This document shows positions 1-8,570 of a DNA stretch of 53,435 bases, piece after piece (the first letter of the stretch is position 1; each line of letters starts with the position of its first letter). Source of the DNA: an uncultured Bacilli bacterium (GTDB taxonomy: Bacteria > Bacillota_I > Bacilli_A > RFN20 > CAG-449); contig CANQAG010000008.1 in assembly GCA_947588815.1 (NCBI GenBank), forward strand, positions 1-53,435, given 5' to 3'. The notes beneath the pieces are model-generated. The model had not been told where the DNA came from, searched no databases, and worked only from the letters and a program-made list of their open reading frames with translations. A program made the position numbers and the translations under genes.

Positions 1-2037
1 GAAGAAATAGATTTGCCAAGAGAATTGACTATTGATAATGTGATATATGTATTAGTGCGTATCGGGGATTCTGCATTCTCTAGTTGTAGTTCCTTAACAA
101 ATATCACTATTCCAGATAGCGTCACAAGTATCGGGGAAAGCGCATTCGAAGGTTGTAATTCCTTAGAAAGTTTAACTTTACCATTTATAGATACATATTT
201 AGGATATTATTTTGGAGCAACCACATATGAAGATAATTCTCACTATGTTCCGGAATCATTAAAAACCATAATTATATTAGGTGGAACAACTATATTAGAA
301 TATGCTTTCTATGAATGTAGTACTTTAAGAAGTATCACCATACCAAGCAGTGTCACAACTATCGGAGGTAGCGCATTTGAAAATTGTGCTCAATTACAAA
401 GTGTAACTTTTGAACCAAATAGTAAATTGGAATGTATAAAGGGAGGTGCATTCTATTGGTGTAGTTCCTTAACAAGCATCATCATTCCAAGTAGTGTCAC
501 AATTATAGGATATAAAGCATTCGATCTTTGTGGATCCTTAACTATCTATTGTGAAGTATCAGAAAAACCAAGTGGATGGGATGATTATTGGAATTCTATT
601 AGACCAGTTTACTGGGGCATTAATGAAAATAATTTTGTTGAAAAAGATGGTATCCAATATGTGATTGTCGATGAAGAAGCAGTAGTAACAAGATATGTAG
701 GAACATCAGCATATGTAGAAATACCTGCAGCAATAGAATTTAATGGAAAAACATATGATGTTACAAGTATAGCAGAATATGCATTTTCTAGTGCTTATTA
801 TTATTCATTACGCTTTTTAATAAGTCTCATCATTCCAAATAGTGTCATAAGTATAGACAACTATGCTTTCGACGGATGTAGTGCCGCAAGTGTCACCATT
901 CCAAATAGTGTTACAACTGTTGGCGGGCGGGTATTTCAATATTGTTATTCACTAACCATCTATTGTGAAGCATCAGAAAAACCAAGTGGATGGGCTTATT
1001 TGTGGAATTATGACGATAGACCAGTTTACTGGGGCATTAATGAAAATAATTTTATTGAAAAAGATGGTATCCAATACGTAATTGTCGATGAAAAAGCAGT
1101 AGTTACAAGGTATGTCGGAACATCAACAAATGTAGAAATACCAGCTACAATAGAAATTAATGAAAATACATATGATGTCACAAGTATCGGAGACTCTGCA
1201 TTCTATGACTGTAGTTCCTTGACAAGTCTCATCATTCCAAGTAGTGTTACAAGTATAGGAAAAGATGCATTCTATAGCTGTAGTTCTTTAACCATCTATT
1301 GTGAAGTATCATCAAAACCGAACGGATGGAATAATAGTTGGAATTCTAATAGGCCAGTTTACTGGGGAATTAATGAAAATAATTTTATTGAAAGAGATGG
1401 TATCCAATATGTGATTGTCAATGAAAAAGCATCAGTAACAAGATATGTAGGAACATCAACAAATGTAGAAATACCGACTACAATAGAAATTAATGGAAAA
1501 ACATATGATGTTACTAGTATCGGAGAGCGAGCGTTCTCTTATAGTGTTTCCTTAGAAAGTATCACCATTCCAAGTAGTATTACAAGTATAGGAAACTATG
1601 CATTTGCTGTCTGTAGTTCTTTAACAAATATCACCATTCCAAGTGGAGTCACAAGTATAAGTTATGGAGTATTCTCTAGTTGTAGTTCCTTAACAAGTAT
1701 CATCATTCCAGATAATGTTACAAGTATTGAAAAGTGGGCATTCGATGGCTGTAGTTCCTTAACAAGTGTCGTCATTCCAAATAGTGTTACAAGTATCGCA
1801 GAAATGGCATTCGAAGATTGTAGTTCCTTAGAAAGTATCACCATTCCAAGCAGTGTCACAAGTATAGGAACTCGTGCATTCTGGGGATGTAATTCCTTAA
1901 CCATTTATTGTGAAGTATCGTCAAAACCAAATGGATGGAATGATTATTGGAGTCTTTTGAATTCTGTTGGTGAAGATAGACCAGTTTACTGGGGTAATGA
2001 ATGGCATTATGAAAACGGAGTGCCGACATTAAATTAA
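1..2037 (+). CDS. BspA-like leucine-rich-repeat surface protein, 5' end missing
   Basis: The frame is open to the first base of the window, so the gene starts upstream; a TTG at 13 is not a convincing start because the codons before it already match the end of a repeat module. The product is built of BspA/TpLRR-type (LRR_5) repeats of about 23 residues, with recurring SLTSITIPSSVTSIG and AF..CSSL patterns. Between LRR blocks sits a non-LRR linker that recurs three times (RPVYWGINENNF, then an IQYVIV and VTRYVGTS stretch). The last linker is cut short and the protein ends VPTLN, with no LPXTG motif or membrane anchor. Such proteins are usually cell-surface or secreted and bind host or neighbour proteins; that role is inferred. 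A strong terminator follows at 2108. The family call is firm, the ligand unknown. Confidence 0.88.
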   Translation, partial: EEIDLPRELTIDNVIYVLVRIGDSAFSSCSSLTNITIPDSVTSIGESAFEGCNSLESLTLPFIDTYLGYYFGATTYEDNSHYVPESLKTIIILGGTTILEYAFYECSTLRSITIPSSVTTIGGSAFENCAQLQSVTFEPNSKLECIKGGAFYWCSSLTSIIIPSSVTIIGYKAFDLCGSLTIYCEVSEKPSGWDDYWNSIRPVYWGINENNFVEKDGIQYVIVDEEAVVTRYVGTSAYVEIPAAIEFNGKTYDVTSIAEYAFSSAYYYSLRFLISLIIPNSVISIDNYAFDGCSAASVTIPNSVTTVGGRVFQYCYSLTIYCEASEKPSGWAYLWNYDDRPVYWGINENNFIEKDGIQYVIVDEKAVVTRYVGTSTNVEIPATIEINENTYDVTSIGDSAFYDCSSLTSLIIPSSVTSIGKDAFYSCSSLTIYCEVSSKPNGWNNSWNSNRPVYWGINENNFIERDGIQYVIVNEKASVTRYVGTSTNVEIPTTIEINGKTYDVTSIGERAFSYSVSLESITIPSSITSIGNYAFAVCSSLTNITIPSGVTSISYGVFSSCSSLTSIIIPDNVTSIEKWAFDGCSSLTSVVIPNSVTSIAEMAFEDCSSLESITIPSSVTSIGTRAFWGCNSLTIYCEVSSKPNGWNDYWSLLNSVGEDRPVYWGNEWHYENGVPTLN
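601..1980 (+). repeat. Long imperfect DNA repeats inside the LRR gene
   Basis: A conserved block of roughly 180 bases starts at about 601, 1018 and 1351, each beginning with a form of AGACCAGTTTACTGGGG. The first bases of the block recur at 1978, at the very end of the gene. Between blocks lies a variable number of LRR units, so the spacing is unequal (417, 333 and 627 bases). The copies are similar enough at DNA level to recombine. The start of the window also matches the end of a block, so at least one more module lies upstream. Confidence 0.85.
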
Positions 2038-2107
2038 TTGATATGTTAATGTTGATTTTGAATTTGAGTATAAATTAGAAAGAAAGCAATTTTTGTAATT
2101 TATCTAA

Positions 2108-2148
2108 AGATATGGCTTTAGCTTTATATTTAAAGCCATATCTTTTTT
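2108..2148 (+). terminator. Intrinsic terminator of the LRR gene
   Basis: A perfect 13-bp stem (AGATATGGCTTTA at 2108-2120 and its complement at 2131-2143) with a 10-base loop is followed by a T-run. It lies about 70 bases after the stop codon of the LRR gene and directly before the 5' end of the group II intron, which is the typical insertion context of group IIC introns. Confidence 0.92.
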
Positions 2149-2152
2149 CAAT

Positions 2153-4049
2153 GTGTGTCGGGCATGATATTAGTCTAGTTGGAAATAAAGCCAACCACGG
2201 GTAGTTATCGCCAAGTGTAGTGAACCACAAGCCGTTAGCAGTAATGTTATGGGTGAAAGAAGTGGAACTGCGAAATCTTTGAGTCTACGAACAGAAACTT
2301 GATAAGGCTAAATGGTGGATAAAGTTGCATTACAAACTAAAGTCCAAAAGATAAACGTAAGACCAAGCGAGTAAATCAAGAGGCAATGAAGATTTAGTGA
2401 TTAATATCTTACCCCGAGAGGCCCTAGCGCATAGACATATGTGCGACAAAAAGCAAATAGCTAGGGAGTCAGATGAGGTCATAGTAGGTAAAAGCCAAAA
2501 TACCAAAGGATCTAATGTCTATATAGTGCGAATCGCTATAAGCAAAATTCGGACAGTCAGCAACGGAAAATAGCTTAGGAAAAGAAAAGCGTAAGTTTCT
2601 GGATAAGTGAAGATACGGGGGCGATTCCAAATAATCTACGAATGGAAGGAGGAGCAGCGAATGAGATTAATAGAAAAGATTTTAAGTGAAGAAAACTTGA
2701 ATGAGGCAGTTAAGAGAGTAAAGGCGAACAAAGGAGCAAGTGGGATAGATAAAATGACCACGAGCGAGCTTGACGACTATCTATCAAAACACAAAGAGGA
2801 AATGATAAGACAAATAATGAATAAAGCCTATAAAGTTCAGCCCGTAAGAAGAGTAAACATTCCAAAATCCAATGGCAAATTAAGACCTTTAGGAATACCA
2901 GTAGTGATAGACAGAGTAATCCAACAGGCAATCTCCCAAGTTTTAGCGGAAGTCTATGAACCTAAATTTAGCAATCTATCATGTGGATTTAGGCCAAATA
3001 GAGATTGTCATTTGGCTATTAGTAAAGCCTTAGGGTTTCTAAATAATGGATATGAATGGGTAATCGATTTAGACATCGAGAAGTACTTCGACACAGTAAA
3101 TCATGATAAATTAATCTCAATACTTAGAGAGCAAGTAAATGATTCAACAACTCTACATTTAATCCGTAGTTTTCTAAAAGCGGGAGTTATGGATAACGGC
3201 TTAATTCAACCAACAATCATAGGTGTGCCTCAAGGTGGTCCATTAAGTCCAATCTTATCAAATATTTATCTTGATAAGTTTGATAAAGAATTAGAGTCAA
3301 GAGGATTAAACTTTGTAAGATATGCAGATGATTGCAATATCTTTGTTAGAAGTGAGAAAGCAGCCGATAGAGTTATGAAATCAGTTACTTCTTGGCTAGA
3401 AAGAAAATTATTTCTGAAAGTTTCATCAACCAAGACTAAAATTGTAAGACCAAGCAATTCAAACTTTCTAGGCTTTACATTTTGGAGAAAGGGAAATGAA
3501 TGGAAATGCAGACCAAGTGAAGATAGAAAAGCAAAGCTTTATGAAAAACTCAAGATTGTGTTAACTAGAAAACTTGCAGTATCTAGACCACTCAAAGAGA
3601 CGTTTACAAAAGTAAATCAAATTGTTAAGGGTTGGATTAATTATTTTCGAATTGGAGATATGAAAATATTTCTAGATACAATTGGACAATGGATGAGACA
3701 TAAAATAAGAGTTATTATCATAAAGCAATGGAAAAAGCCATCAAGAATACATAAGAACCTAGAAATAATCAACAAGAAGTTCAAATGTAATTTTTCAAGG
3801 GAAGAAATATTCAAAGTGGCAAATTCAAGGCTTGGTTGGTATAGGAAATGTGGAATGGATGTAGTTAACTTTATTCTTACACCTAAAGTTCTAGCCATAA
3901 GAAAAGGAGATAGACCAGGTCTAGTCAATCCCCTTGAATACTACTTATCTAAGTAGTTTGTGAACAATGTAGATGTAGAGCCGTATACGAGAAACGTACG
4001 TACGGTTCAATGGGAGGGGCAAAGGCTTAGCGCCTTCCCTCTACCCTAT
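2153..4049 (+). mobile_element. Group IIC intron, apparently full length
   Basis: The 5' end reads GTGTGTCGGGCATG, close to the GUGYG start of bacterial group II introns and to the known Oceanobacillus group IIC intron. Domain V is visible at 3978-4008 (GAGCCGTATACG ... CGTACGGTTC) and a GC-rich domain VI hairpin at about 4011-4040. The intron probably ends in CTACCCTAT near 4049. The 5' ribozyme domains fill 2153-2660, explaining this long stretch without a gene. The encoded reverse transcriptase lies in domain IV. The position immediately after an intrinsic terminator supports class C, which uses such hairpins as targets. The 5' end is fairly secure; the exact 3' end is uncertain by a few bases. 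Confidence 0.85.
2661..3956 (+). CDS. ltrA: Group II intron reverse transcriptase/maturase
   Basis: This multifunctional intron protein splices and reverse-transcribes its own intron RNA. The start at 2661 is chosen because AAGGAGG lies seven bases upstream and the N-terminus (MRLIEKILSEENL) matches group IIC proteins; an in-frame upstream ATG at 2607 has no such site. The reverse transcriptase core has RPLGIP, CGFRPNR, DLDIEKYFD, PQGGPLSP and the catalytic YADD at residues 221-224, followed by the maturase (X) and DNA-binding regions with GWINYFRIG and a tryptophan-rich stretch. There is no HNH endonuclease domain, as in class C. At 431 residues it is normal length with no frameshift, so the element looks potentially active. 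Confidence 0.95.
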   Translation: MRLIEKILSEENLNEAVKRVKANKGASGIDKMTTSELDDYLSKHKEEMIRQIMNKAYKVQPVRRVNIPKSNGKLRPLGIPVVIDRVIQQAISQVLAEVYEPKFSNLSCGFRPNRDCHLAISKALGFLNNGYEWVIDLDIEKYFDTVNHDKLISILREQVNDSTTLHLIRSFLKAGVMDNGLIQPTIIGVPQGGPLSPILSNIYLDKFDKELESRGLNFVRYADDCNIFVRSEKAADRVMKSVTSWLERKLFLKVSSTKTKIVRPSNSNFLGFTFWRKGNEWKCRPSEDRKAKLYEKLKIVLTRKLAVSRPLKETFTKVNQIVKGWINYFRIGDMKIFLDTIGQWMRHKIRVIIIKQWKKPSRIHKNLEIINKKFKCNFSREEIFKVANSRLGWYRKCGMDVVNFILTPKVLAIRKGDRPGLVNPLEYYLSK

Positions 4050-4195
4050 TCCATTAATAATATTTTGATAAGAACCAGAGAAAAGGAATGTTAATTGGAA
4101 ATGGAAAAAGATTTAAAGTTTTGATAAAATCCATTATTTTTAGACATTAAGCCTAAGTATTATGAATAGCAAAATTATAAAATTAAGTAATTTAT

Positions 4196-4224
4196 TTGCA
4201 TTTATAAAACTTAATCCATATAAT
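4196..4224 (+). promoter_or_regulatory. SigA-type promoter of the first M6 protease gene
   Basis: TTGCAT (4196-4201) and TATAAT (4219-4224) are separated by 17 bases, 22 bases before the ATG at 4247. A GAGAGG ribosome binding site lies at 4235-4240. The 197 bases between the intron and this gene hold nothing else that I recognise. Confidence 0.75.
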
Positions 4225-4246
4225 AACTAAAAAAGAGAGGTGTTAA

Positions 4247-6346
4247 ATGATGAAAAAACACAAATTATTAGTTTTATTAGCTTTACTCTCATTTACGACT
4301 TCGGCGATGGTAAGTTGTAATAATGGTGAAGAAGACAATAATTCTAGTCAAGGTTCTACATCCTTAACGGATTCAGTGACGAGTTCCTCACCAACCTTAA
4401 GTGAAGGTCCCGATAAAACATATGTCGAACAAAAATTTTATGATCAAGTAGACGCTCCCGATGGTTGGGAATATTCTAAACATTTTACGTTTTACGATAA
4501 TGATAATATCAGTGTCGGAACTAAAATGTTAAAGATGAATCGCAGTGGCGATTATCTTATAAGTAAAGAATTTTCCGCTGATTGCAACATTCATGTCGCC
4601 ATCTTCCTCGCGTTAAATGGGACTGAAATGGTGATGAAACAGGGAGAACTTTTATTTACGGTTCAAGCTTTGGATGCCGATAAAAATGTTATCAGTGACC
4701 AATCTTTGACTCATAGCAATCAATTTCCTAAATCTACCGATCGTGGCAATGTTGTCTTTGATCTTCCAAACGAAGGAAAGATCATTAAATTTGTTAAAAT
4801 TATTTACGCTGAAAAAGCTAAGACTTTTGGTTTAAACATCGGAATCGGAAAAGTTAAGATTTATTCCGGCGCAGGAAGTGAATCCCTCATCGTGGATGAT
4901 GATGACTATGTTTCCGATGTATCGATGGTTAATAATGTTGAAAAAGAGGTTCCGGAAAGAACAGTAGCTACCGGCTCGACTTTGGAAGACTATTCAAATG
5001 CCAGCAAATCTTTAAGTTTAAAATCGACCGGCGAAAGAAAATTGCTAGTTATTCCGGTTCAATTCCAAGACGTCAAATTTGAAGATGAAGATCAAGCTCG
5101 TCACGATATCGAAGCGTGTTTCTTCGGAACTGAAGATGAAGTTGGTTGGGAATCGGTATCGTCATTTTATTATAAGTCAAGTTATGGTTATTTGAATATT
5201 ACCGGTCGTGTCACTAAACCTTTTACCTTACCTTGTACCACTAGTGATTTACTCCATATGAATTATGGAAACAACTCGTGGTTTGCTCTTCGCGAATCGA
5301 TTGAGTGGTACAAACAAACATACGATGATATCGACGATTACGATTCTGATGGTGATGGTTACATTGATTCAGTGTGGATGGTCTATGCACAAAATAACTG
5401 TAACTATTCAAAAACGGGAGTATGTTCCGATAATAGCGATAATACCCATTTACCAAGCGATTTATATTGGGCATTTGTCCATCGTGACTACACGGTGCAA
5501 CCTAATTTCTCTTCGCCGAATGCTTATTGCTATGGTTGGGCTTCATATGACTTCATGTATGAAGGTGGATATGATAAACCCGATGCGCACACTTTCATTC
5601 ATGAAACCGGACATATTTTAGGACTTCCGGATTATTACAACTATGATCGCGACGGACGCAATGATATGTATAGTCCGGCTGGGAAAGTCGATATGATGGA
5701 CAACAATATCGTGGATCATAACGCTTATTCGAAATTCCTCTTGAATTGGGTTGAACCTCAAGTGGTCAAAGATAATACCACATCATTGACTATTAGACCA
5801 TTTGAATCAAGCGGCGATTGCATTTTAGTTCCAAACGAGAGCTTTAAAGATAGCCCGTTTGCAGAATATCTAATGCTCGAATTCTATACACCGACCGGTC
5901 TCAATCAACTTGATTCTGAAGTTCCATATGCTAAATACAATTTTAAGGCGATGGATACTATCGGTATTAAAATTTATCACGTCGATTCGCGATTAGCGAT
6001 TTTAAGGGCTAATTCTCAATCAAATAGTTATGAACTTGGAAGATATACTGATCAAGTCGTCTTTGGACTTGCAGACGGACAAGGCTTAGGATTTGCTCAT
6101 GAAAACTCGACAACGAGAGAAAACTATGACGGATTCCGTAAATTGCATTTACTAGAGGCTGATGAATCAAATAGTTTCTTCCGCGATCAACCCGCTACAA
6201 ACAGCACTTTATTCAAGTTGAACGATGACTTCGGAGTTACTAAATTTGAAGATTTCAAATTCAATGATGGCAAAGAATTAAAGTGGACTTTCACAATCAC
6301 GGCCTTGAATGATGAATCGGCGACGATCACATTTACTAAAAAATAA
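4247..6346 (+). CDS. M6-family (immune inhibitor A-like) metalloprotease lipoprotein 1
   Basis: A 699-residue predicted secreted zinc protease. The N-terminus is a lipoprotein signal peptide (basic MMKKHK, hydrophobic core, MVSC lipobox with the cysteine at about 24), then a Ser/Asn/Asp-rich linker. A first domain of about 150 residues (roughly 60-215) looks like a beta-rich binding module. The catalytic domain follows: a YYKSSYG motif, a calcium-loop-like DSDGDGYID near 366-375, then zinc motif HETGH at 452-456 continuing as ILGLPDYY, and a Met-containing VDMMD downstream. This matches the M6 domain of InhA-type proteases. It is the first of three paralogues in a row and has its own promoter and terminator. 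Substrate is unknown; the surface location is inferred. Confidence 0.9.
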   Translation: MMKKHKLLVLLALLSFTTSAMVSCNNGEEDNNSSQGSTSLTDSVTSSSPTLSEGPDKTYVEQKFYDQVDAPDGWEYSKHFTFYDNDNISVGTKMLKMNRSGDYLISKEFSADCNIHVAIFLALNGTEMVMKQGELLFTVQALDADKNVISDQSLTHSNQFPKSTDRGNVVFDLPNEGKIIKFVKIIYAEKAKTFGLNIGIGKVKIYSGAGSESLIVDDDDYVSDVSMVNNVEKEVPERTVATGSTLEDYSNASKSLSLKSTGERKLLVIPVQFQDVKFEDEDQARHDIEACFFGTEDEVGWESVSSFYYKSSYGYLNITGRVTKPFTLPCTTSDLLHMNYGNNSWFALRESIEWYKQTYDDIDDYDSDGDGYIDSVWMVYAQNNCNYSKTGVCSDNSDNTHLPSDLYWAFVHRDYTVQPNFSSPNAYCYGWASYDFMYEGGYDKPDAHTFIHETGHILGLPDYYNYDRDGRNDMYSPAGKVDMMDNNIVDHNAYSKFLLNWVEPQVVKDNTTSLTIRPFESSGDCILVPNESFKDSPFAEYLMLEFYTPTGLNQLDSEVPYAKYNFKAMDTIGIKIYHVDSRLAILRANSQSNSYELGRYTDQVVFGLADGQGLGFAHENSTTRENYDGFRKLHLLEADESNSFFRDQPATNSTLFKLNDDFGVTKFEDFKFNDGKELKWTFTITALNDESATITFTKK

Positions 6347-6350
6347 TCAA

Positions 6351-6386
6351 AAACCAATGTGCTGAGTTAAAGTGCATTGGTTTTTT
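6351..6386 (+). terminator. Intrinsic terminator after M6 protease 1
   Basis: A 9-bp stem, AAACCAATG (6351-6359) with CATTGGTTT (6375-6383), is followed by a T-run to 6386, starting four bases after the stop codon. It separates the first protease from the next two. Confidence 0.9.
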
Positions 6387-6526
6387 ATAATGAAAGTAAA
6401 TTAATATAAACTAAAAAATAAGATATTAATATTTTATATATTAAGAAACCAATAAATTAAAGCGCTATAAGAAGTGGAAATTATGTTTTATTCTTTAAGC
6501 GATTTATTTTACATTTCTAAATTTTA

Positions 6527-6554
6527 TTGATATTGAAATAATAAATGCTAAAAT
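6527..6554 (+). promoter_or_regulatory. SigA-type promoter of M6 proteases 2 and 3
   Basis: TTGATA (6527-6532) and TAAAAT (6549-6554) are 16 bases apart, 27 bases before the ATG, with an AAAGGAG ribosome binding site between. The AT-rich bases from 6387 to 6526 show nothing else that I can support. Confidence 0.65.
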
Positions 6555-6581
6555 ATTAAACAATCAAAAGGAGATGATTGT

Positions 6582-8570
6582 ATGAAAACAAAGTTTAAAT
6601 CTTTGGCATTTGCTACCATAATGTTGTTATGCTCATGCTCAAGAGATACTTTTCTTCTAAATAGTTCATCCTTAGAAGAAACCATCATTTCAACTTCTTT
6701 AAGTGGGGAAACATCGACTATCGTTTATAGCGATCAATCTTTTGTGCACCAATTTACCGCGCCACAAGGATGGACATATTCAAAAAGGATCTTTCAATTA
6801 TCTCCTACGTCTTTGATACTTTTTGAAAATAGCAATGATTATATTTTGTCGCCGCAATTAAACATCGCTAACGATGCGATTGTGGAAATTGAATTTGCAT
6901 ACAATGAAACAAGTCATCTTCCGATAACTAACTTACTTTTTGAAGTTTCGGCATATCATGATGAAACTTTGATCTCCACGGCATACTTTGATGAAAAGGA
7001 TGTATCTTCTTCATCGATCAGTGTAAAACTACCACGCGGTGATAATGCTATCAATCAGATTAAAATCATGTTATTGCAGAAAGATGACAACTTGTCTTTT
7101 GGCATTAAAAGGGTGATTATTCGTGAAGGGGATTTTCAAATTAACGGTACATTGTTCGATAAATATGAATTGCAAAATAATCAATCATCACCATCGATAA
7201 ATATGACTTCGATATATGATACTAAACTTTCAGATTACCAAAATTATCGAGGCACTTATCAATTTCCAAGTCGAGGAGAACCGAATCTATTGGTTATTCC
7301 GGTTAATTTTAACGATTATACTTGCAATGATATCGATGGGGGTTGTTCTAAAGCACGTCAAGATATCGAAAAAGCGTTCTTTGCTAAAAGCGAATACACT
7401 GATTGGGAATCGGTGTCTTCTTATTACTACAAATCAAGTTACGGTCAACTTAGTATAAAAGGAAAAGTGAGCGATTGGTTTAATCTTAATTACGATGTCT
7501 CGGACATTGAATCATTGCGCGGATTATATAACGATCCAACTTACTTTGTTTTACGTGAAGCGATTCGTTGGTATAAATCCCAATATGATGATATTTTAGA
7601 TTTCGATAATGATCACGACGGCTTCATCGACGGCGTGTGGCTAGTCTATGCCGCTCCGCATTTTAATTCTTCGCGGGCTAATGCAAGTTTAAGAAAGTAT
7701 TCTGATCTGTTGTGGGCCTATACATATTGGGATCTTGATAGTCGGGCCTCTACAGTTTCGCCGATGGCTAGAAGCTATTGTTGGGCTTCATATGATTTTT
7801 TAAAGCGCCAAAATCGCAGTAAAGTTGATGCTCATACTTACATTCATGAAACCGGTCACCTATTGGGATTAGACGATTATTACAATTATAACTATGGAAA
7901 TAACGCGACGGGTGTCGGAATCGATTATTCGATGCCATGCGGTGGTATCGACATGATGGATTATAATGTCGGAGATCATAATTCATTTTCTAAAATGTTA
8001 TTAGAGTGGGCTAATCCGACAGTCATCGCCACGGAACAAAAATTAGTGTTAAGGCCTTTTACTTCTAGCGGTCAATTTTTATTGATTCCCGCATCTACGT
8101 GGAATGGTTCAGTATTTAATGAATTTTTGTTGGTGGAATACTATACTCCAACCGGCTTAAATGAAAGCGATGCATATGGTTACGACGAACGTTATCTTAA
8201 ATGCTTCACTGAAAACGGCATTAAAATATACCATGTCGACAATCGCCTTTATCGCTATCCGGGATTAACCGGCGGTGGTGGTTTTACCACTCAAATTTCC
8301 GGAAATATCGGATATTATGCTTCAAACACCACTTCTTCTCGCGATTACAATGTACGAAAAATCACGCTTTTAAATGCTGAGGGAACCAATACGCTTTTTG
8401 AAAGCGGATATGCGACTAATGAAACTTTATTAAAAACCGGGCAAGTGTTTGGTAGTACTATATACAATAACTTTACTTTCAATGACGGATCGTCGTTGAA
8501 ATTCACGATTCAAATCGGAGATATGGATGACAAGGGCGTAGCGTTATCGATATCTAGGAAAATACTATGA
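6582..8570 (+). CDS. M6-family metalloprotease lipoprotein 2
   Basis: A 662-residue paralogue of the preceding protein with the same architecture: lipoprotein signal peptide ending MLLCSC, a short linker, an N-terminal domain of about 130 residues with the shared phrase APQGWTYSK (APDGWEYSK in copy 1), and an M6 catalytic domain. Zinc motif HETGH is at 422-426, continuing LLGLDDYY; the calcium-loop-like DNDHDGFID lies about 75 residues before it and GGIDMMD after it. The last codons overlap the start of the third protease (ATGA), so the two are co-transcribed and probably translationally coupled. Sequence divergence between the copies is substantial, so this is not a recent duplication. Substrate unknown. 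Confidence 0.9.
   Translation: MKTKFKSLAFATIMLLCSCSRDTFLLNSSSLEETIISTSLSGETSTIVYSDQSFVHQFTAPQGWTYSKRIFQLSPTSLILFENSNDYILSPQLNIANDAIVEIEFAYNETSHLPITNLLFEVSAYHDETLISTAYFDEKDVSSSSISVKLPRGDNAINQIKIMLLQKDDNLSFGIKRVIIREGDFQINGTLFDKYELQNNQSSPSINMTSIYDTKLSDYQNYRGTYQFPSRGEPNLLVIPVNFNDYTCNDIDGGCSKARQDIEKAFFAKSEYTDWESVSSYYYKSSYGQLSIKGKVSDWFNLNYDVSDIESLRGLYNDPTYFVLREAIRWYKSQYDDILDFDNDHDGFIDGVWLVYAAPHFNSSRANASLRKYSDLLWAYTYWDLDSRASTVSPMARSYCWASYDFLKRQNRSKVDAHTYIHETGHLLGLDDYYNYNYGNNATGVGIDYSMPCGGIDMMDYNVGDHNSFSKMLLEWANPTVIATEQKLVLRPFTSSGQFLLIPASTWNGSVFNEFLLVEYYTPTGLNESDAYGYDERYLKCFTENGIKIYHVDNRLYRYPGLTGGGGFTTQISGNIGYYASNTTSSRDYNVRKITLLNAEGTNTLFESGYATNETLLKTGQVFGSTIYNNFTFNDGSSLKFTIQIGDMDDKGVALSISRKIL

Noticed and set aside
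1-2037. CRISPR or tandem satellite
   Set aside because: The regular short repeats are coding LRR units with a continuous reading frame.
2607-2660. Upstream start for the intron reverse transcriptase
   Set aside because: The extra 18 residues are ribozyme sequence read through, without a ribosome site and without match to the family.
5265-5621. 118-residue frame inside the first M6 protease gene
   Set aside because: Lies wholly within the catalytic region in another frame, Ile/Met-rich, no ribosome site.
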